A DNA stretch of 64,000 bases from Candidatus Altimarinota bacterium (GTDB lineage Bacteria; Patescibacteriota; Gracilibacteria; BD1-5; UBA2023), in contig JAQTON010000001.1 of NCBI GenBank assembly GCA_028713325.1, forward strand, positions 261,454 to 325,453, read 5' to 3'. Every line of letters starts with the position of its first letter. The stretch's first letter is position 1. Position numbers and translations under genes: made by a program. Shown here piece by piece: positions 63,999-64,000 of the stretch. The notes under the pieces are model-generated. The model was given only the letters and a program-made list of their open reading frames with translations, did no database searches and had not been told where the DNA came from.

Positions 63999-64000
63999 AG

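Noticed and set aside
1-64000. CRISPR arrays, insertion sequences with transposase, rRNA genes, replication origin
   Set aside because: No regularly spaced repeats, transposase motifs, rRNA blocks or DnaA-box clusters were seen when reading the window.

Overview
The window comes from a bacterium that reads UGA as glycine (genetic code 25), the code of Candidatus Gracilibacteria (BD1-5) and Absconditabacteria (SR1). Read with the standard code, most genes break at TGA. Read with TGA as Gly they become long single frames, and the TGA codons fall on glycines conserved in the families (MetRS, Elp3, RlmL-type methyltransferase, MazF, PKD domains, the -1 Gly of a prepilin). Every gene whose end lies in the window stops at TAA or TAG. 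The DNA is moderately AT-rich, intergenic spaces are short, and several large surface proteins are present, as expected for this candidate-phyla lineage.

Layout. 1-6.6 kb: a partial gene, then earP with efp, which together form an arginine-rhamnosylation pair (the EF-P carries R32), an RlmL-type RNA methyltransferase, a prepilin fused to a glycoside-hydrolase-like domain, pyrophosphatase and tRNA-Cys. 6.6-17 kb: secreted proteins (one DUF6448), a 1268-residue WG-repeat-like protein, a large helical protein, a DUF1360 membrane protein, a kinase-like gene with a doubtful 5' end and tRNA-Asn. 17-24 kb: a truncated gene, a prepilin with a FecR-like domain, then a very AT-rich island holding a membrane protein and a 967-residue Fic-deaminase-Fic-methyltransferase protein. 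24-30 kb: a 1480-residue LysM protein and a spermidine-synthase-like methyltransferase. 30-38.6 kb: a zinc-ribbon regulator, metG, a PEGA protein, a short holB-like gene, a structured RNA of about 200 nt with its own promoter and terminator, a tandem HD protein, elp3 and frr. 38.7-46 kb: exported and surface proteins, one with a 20-residue polyglycine tract. 46-49.7 kb: miaB, a HIT protein and a solute-binding protein. 49.8-54.2 kb: a 1234-residue prepilin-anchored adhesin and mazEF. 54.3-64 kb: two PKD-rich membrane proteins (1814 and 771 residues) and thrS.

How the genes fit together. The housekeeping genes centre on translation: EF-P and its modifier, ribosome recycling, MetRS, ThrRS, and the tRNA modifiers Elp3 and MiaB. 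The last two may matter for a UGA-reading tRNA-Gly(UCA), which is not in this window. Most of the remaining coding capacity goes to the cell surface: three prepilin-anchored fusions, LysM, PKD, PEGA and Cys-rich proteins, which suits an episymbiotic or attached life. Promoters repeatedly show a TTGCTT-type -35 box, and many start codons follow a run of T rather than a Shine-Dalgarno sequence. Three kinds of non-coding palindrome or repeat are present, one of them inserted in frame in two protein genes.

Most unusual items: the Fic-deaminase-Fic-methyltransferase protein, the EarP/EF-P(R32) pair in a code-25 genome, the structured RNA at 34.9-35.1 kb, and the palindromic element translated inside miaB and a prepilin gene. 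All calls come from reading the sequence; no database search was run.
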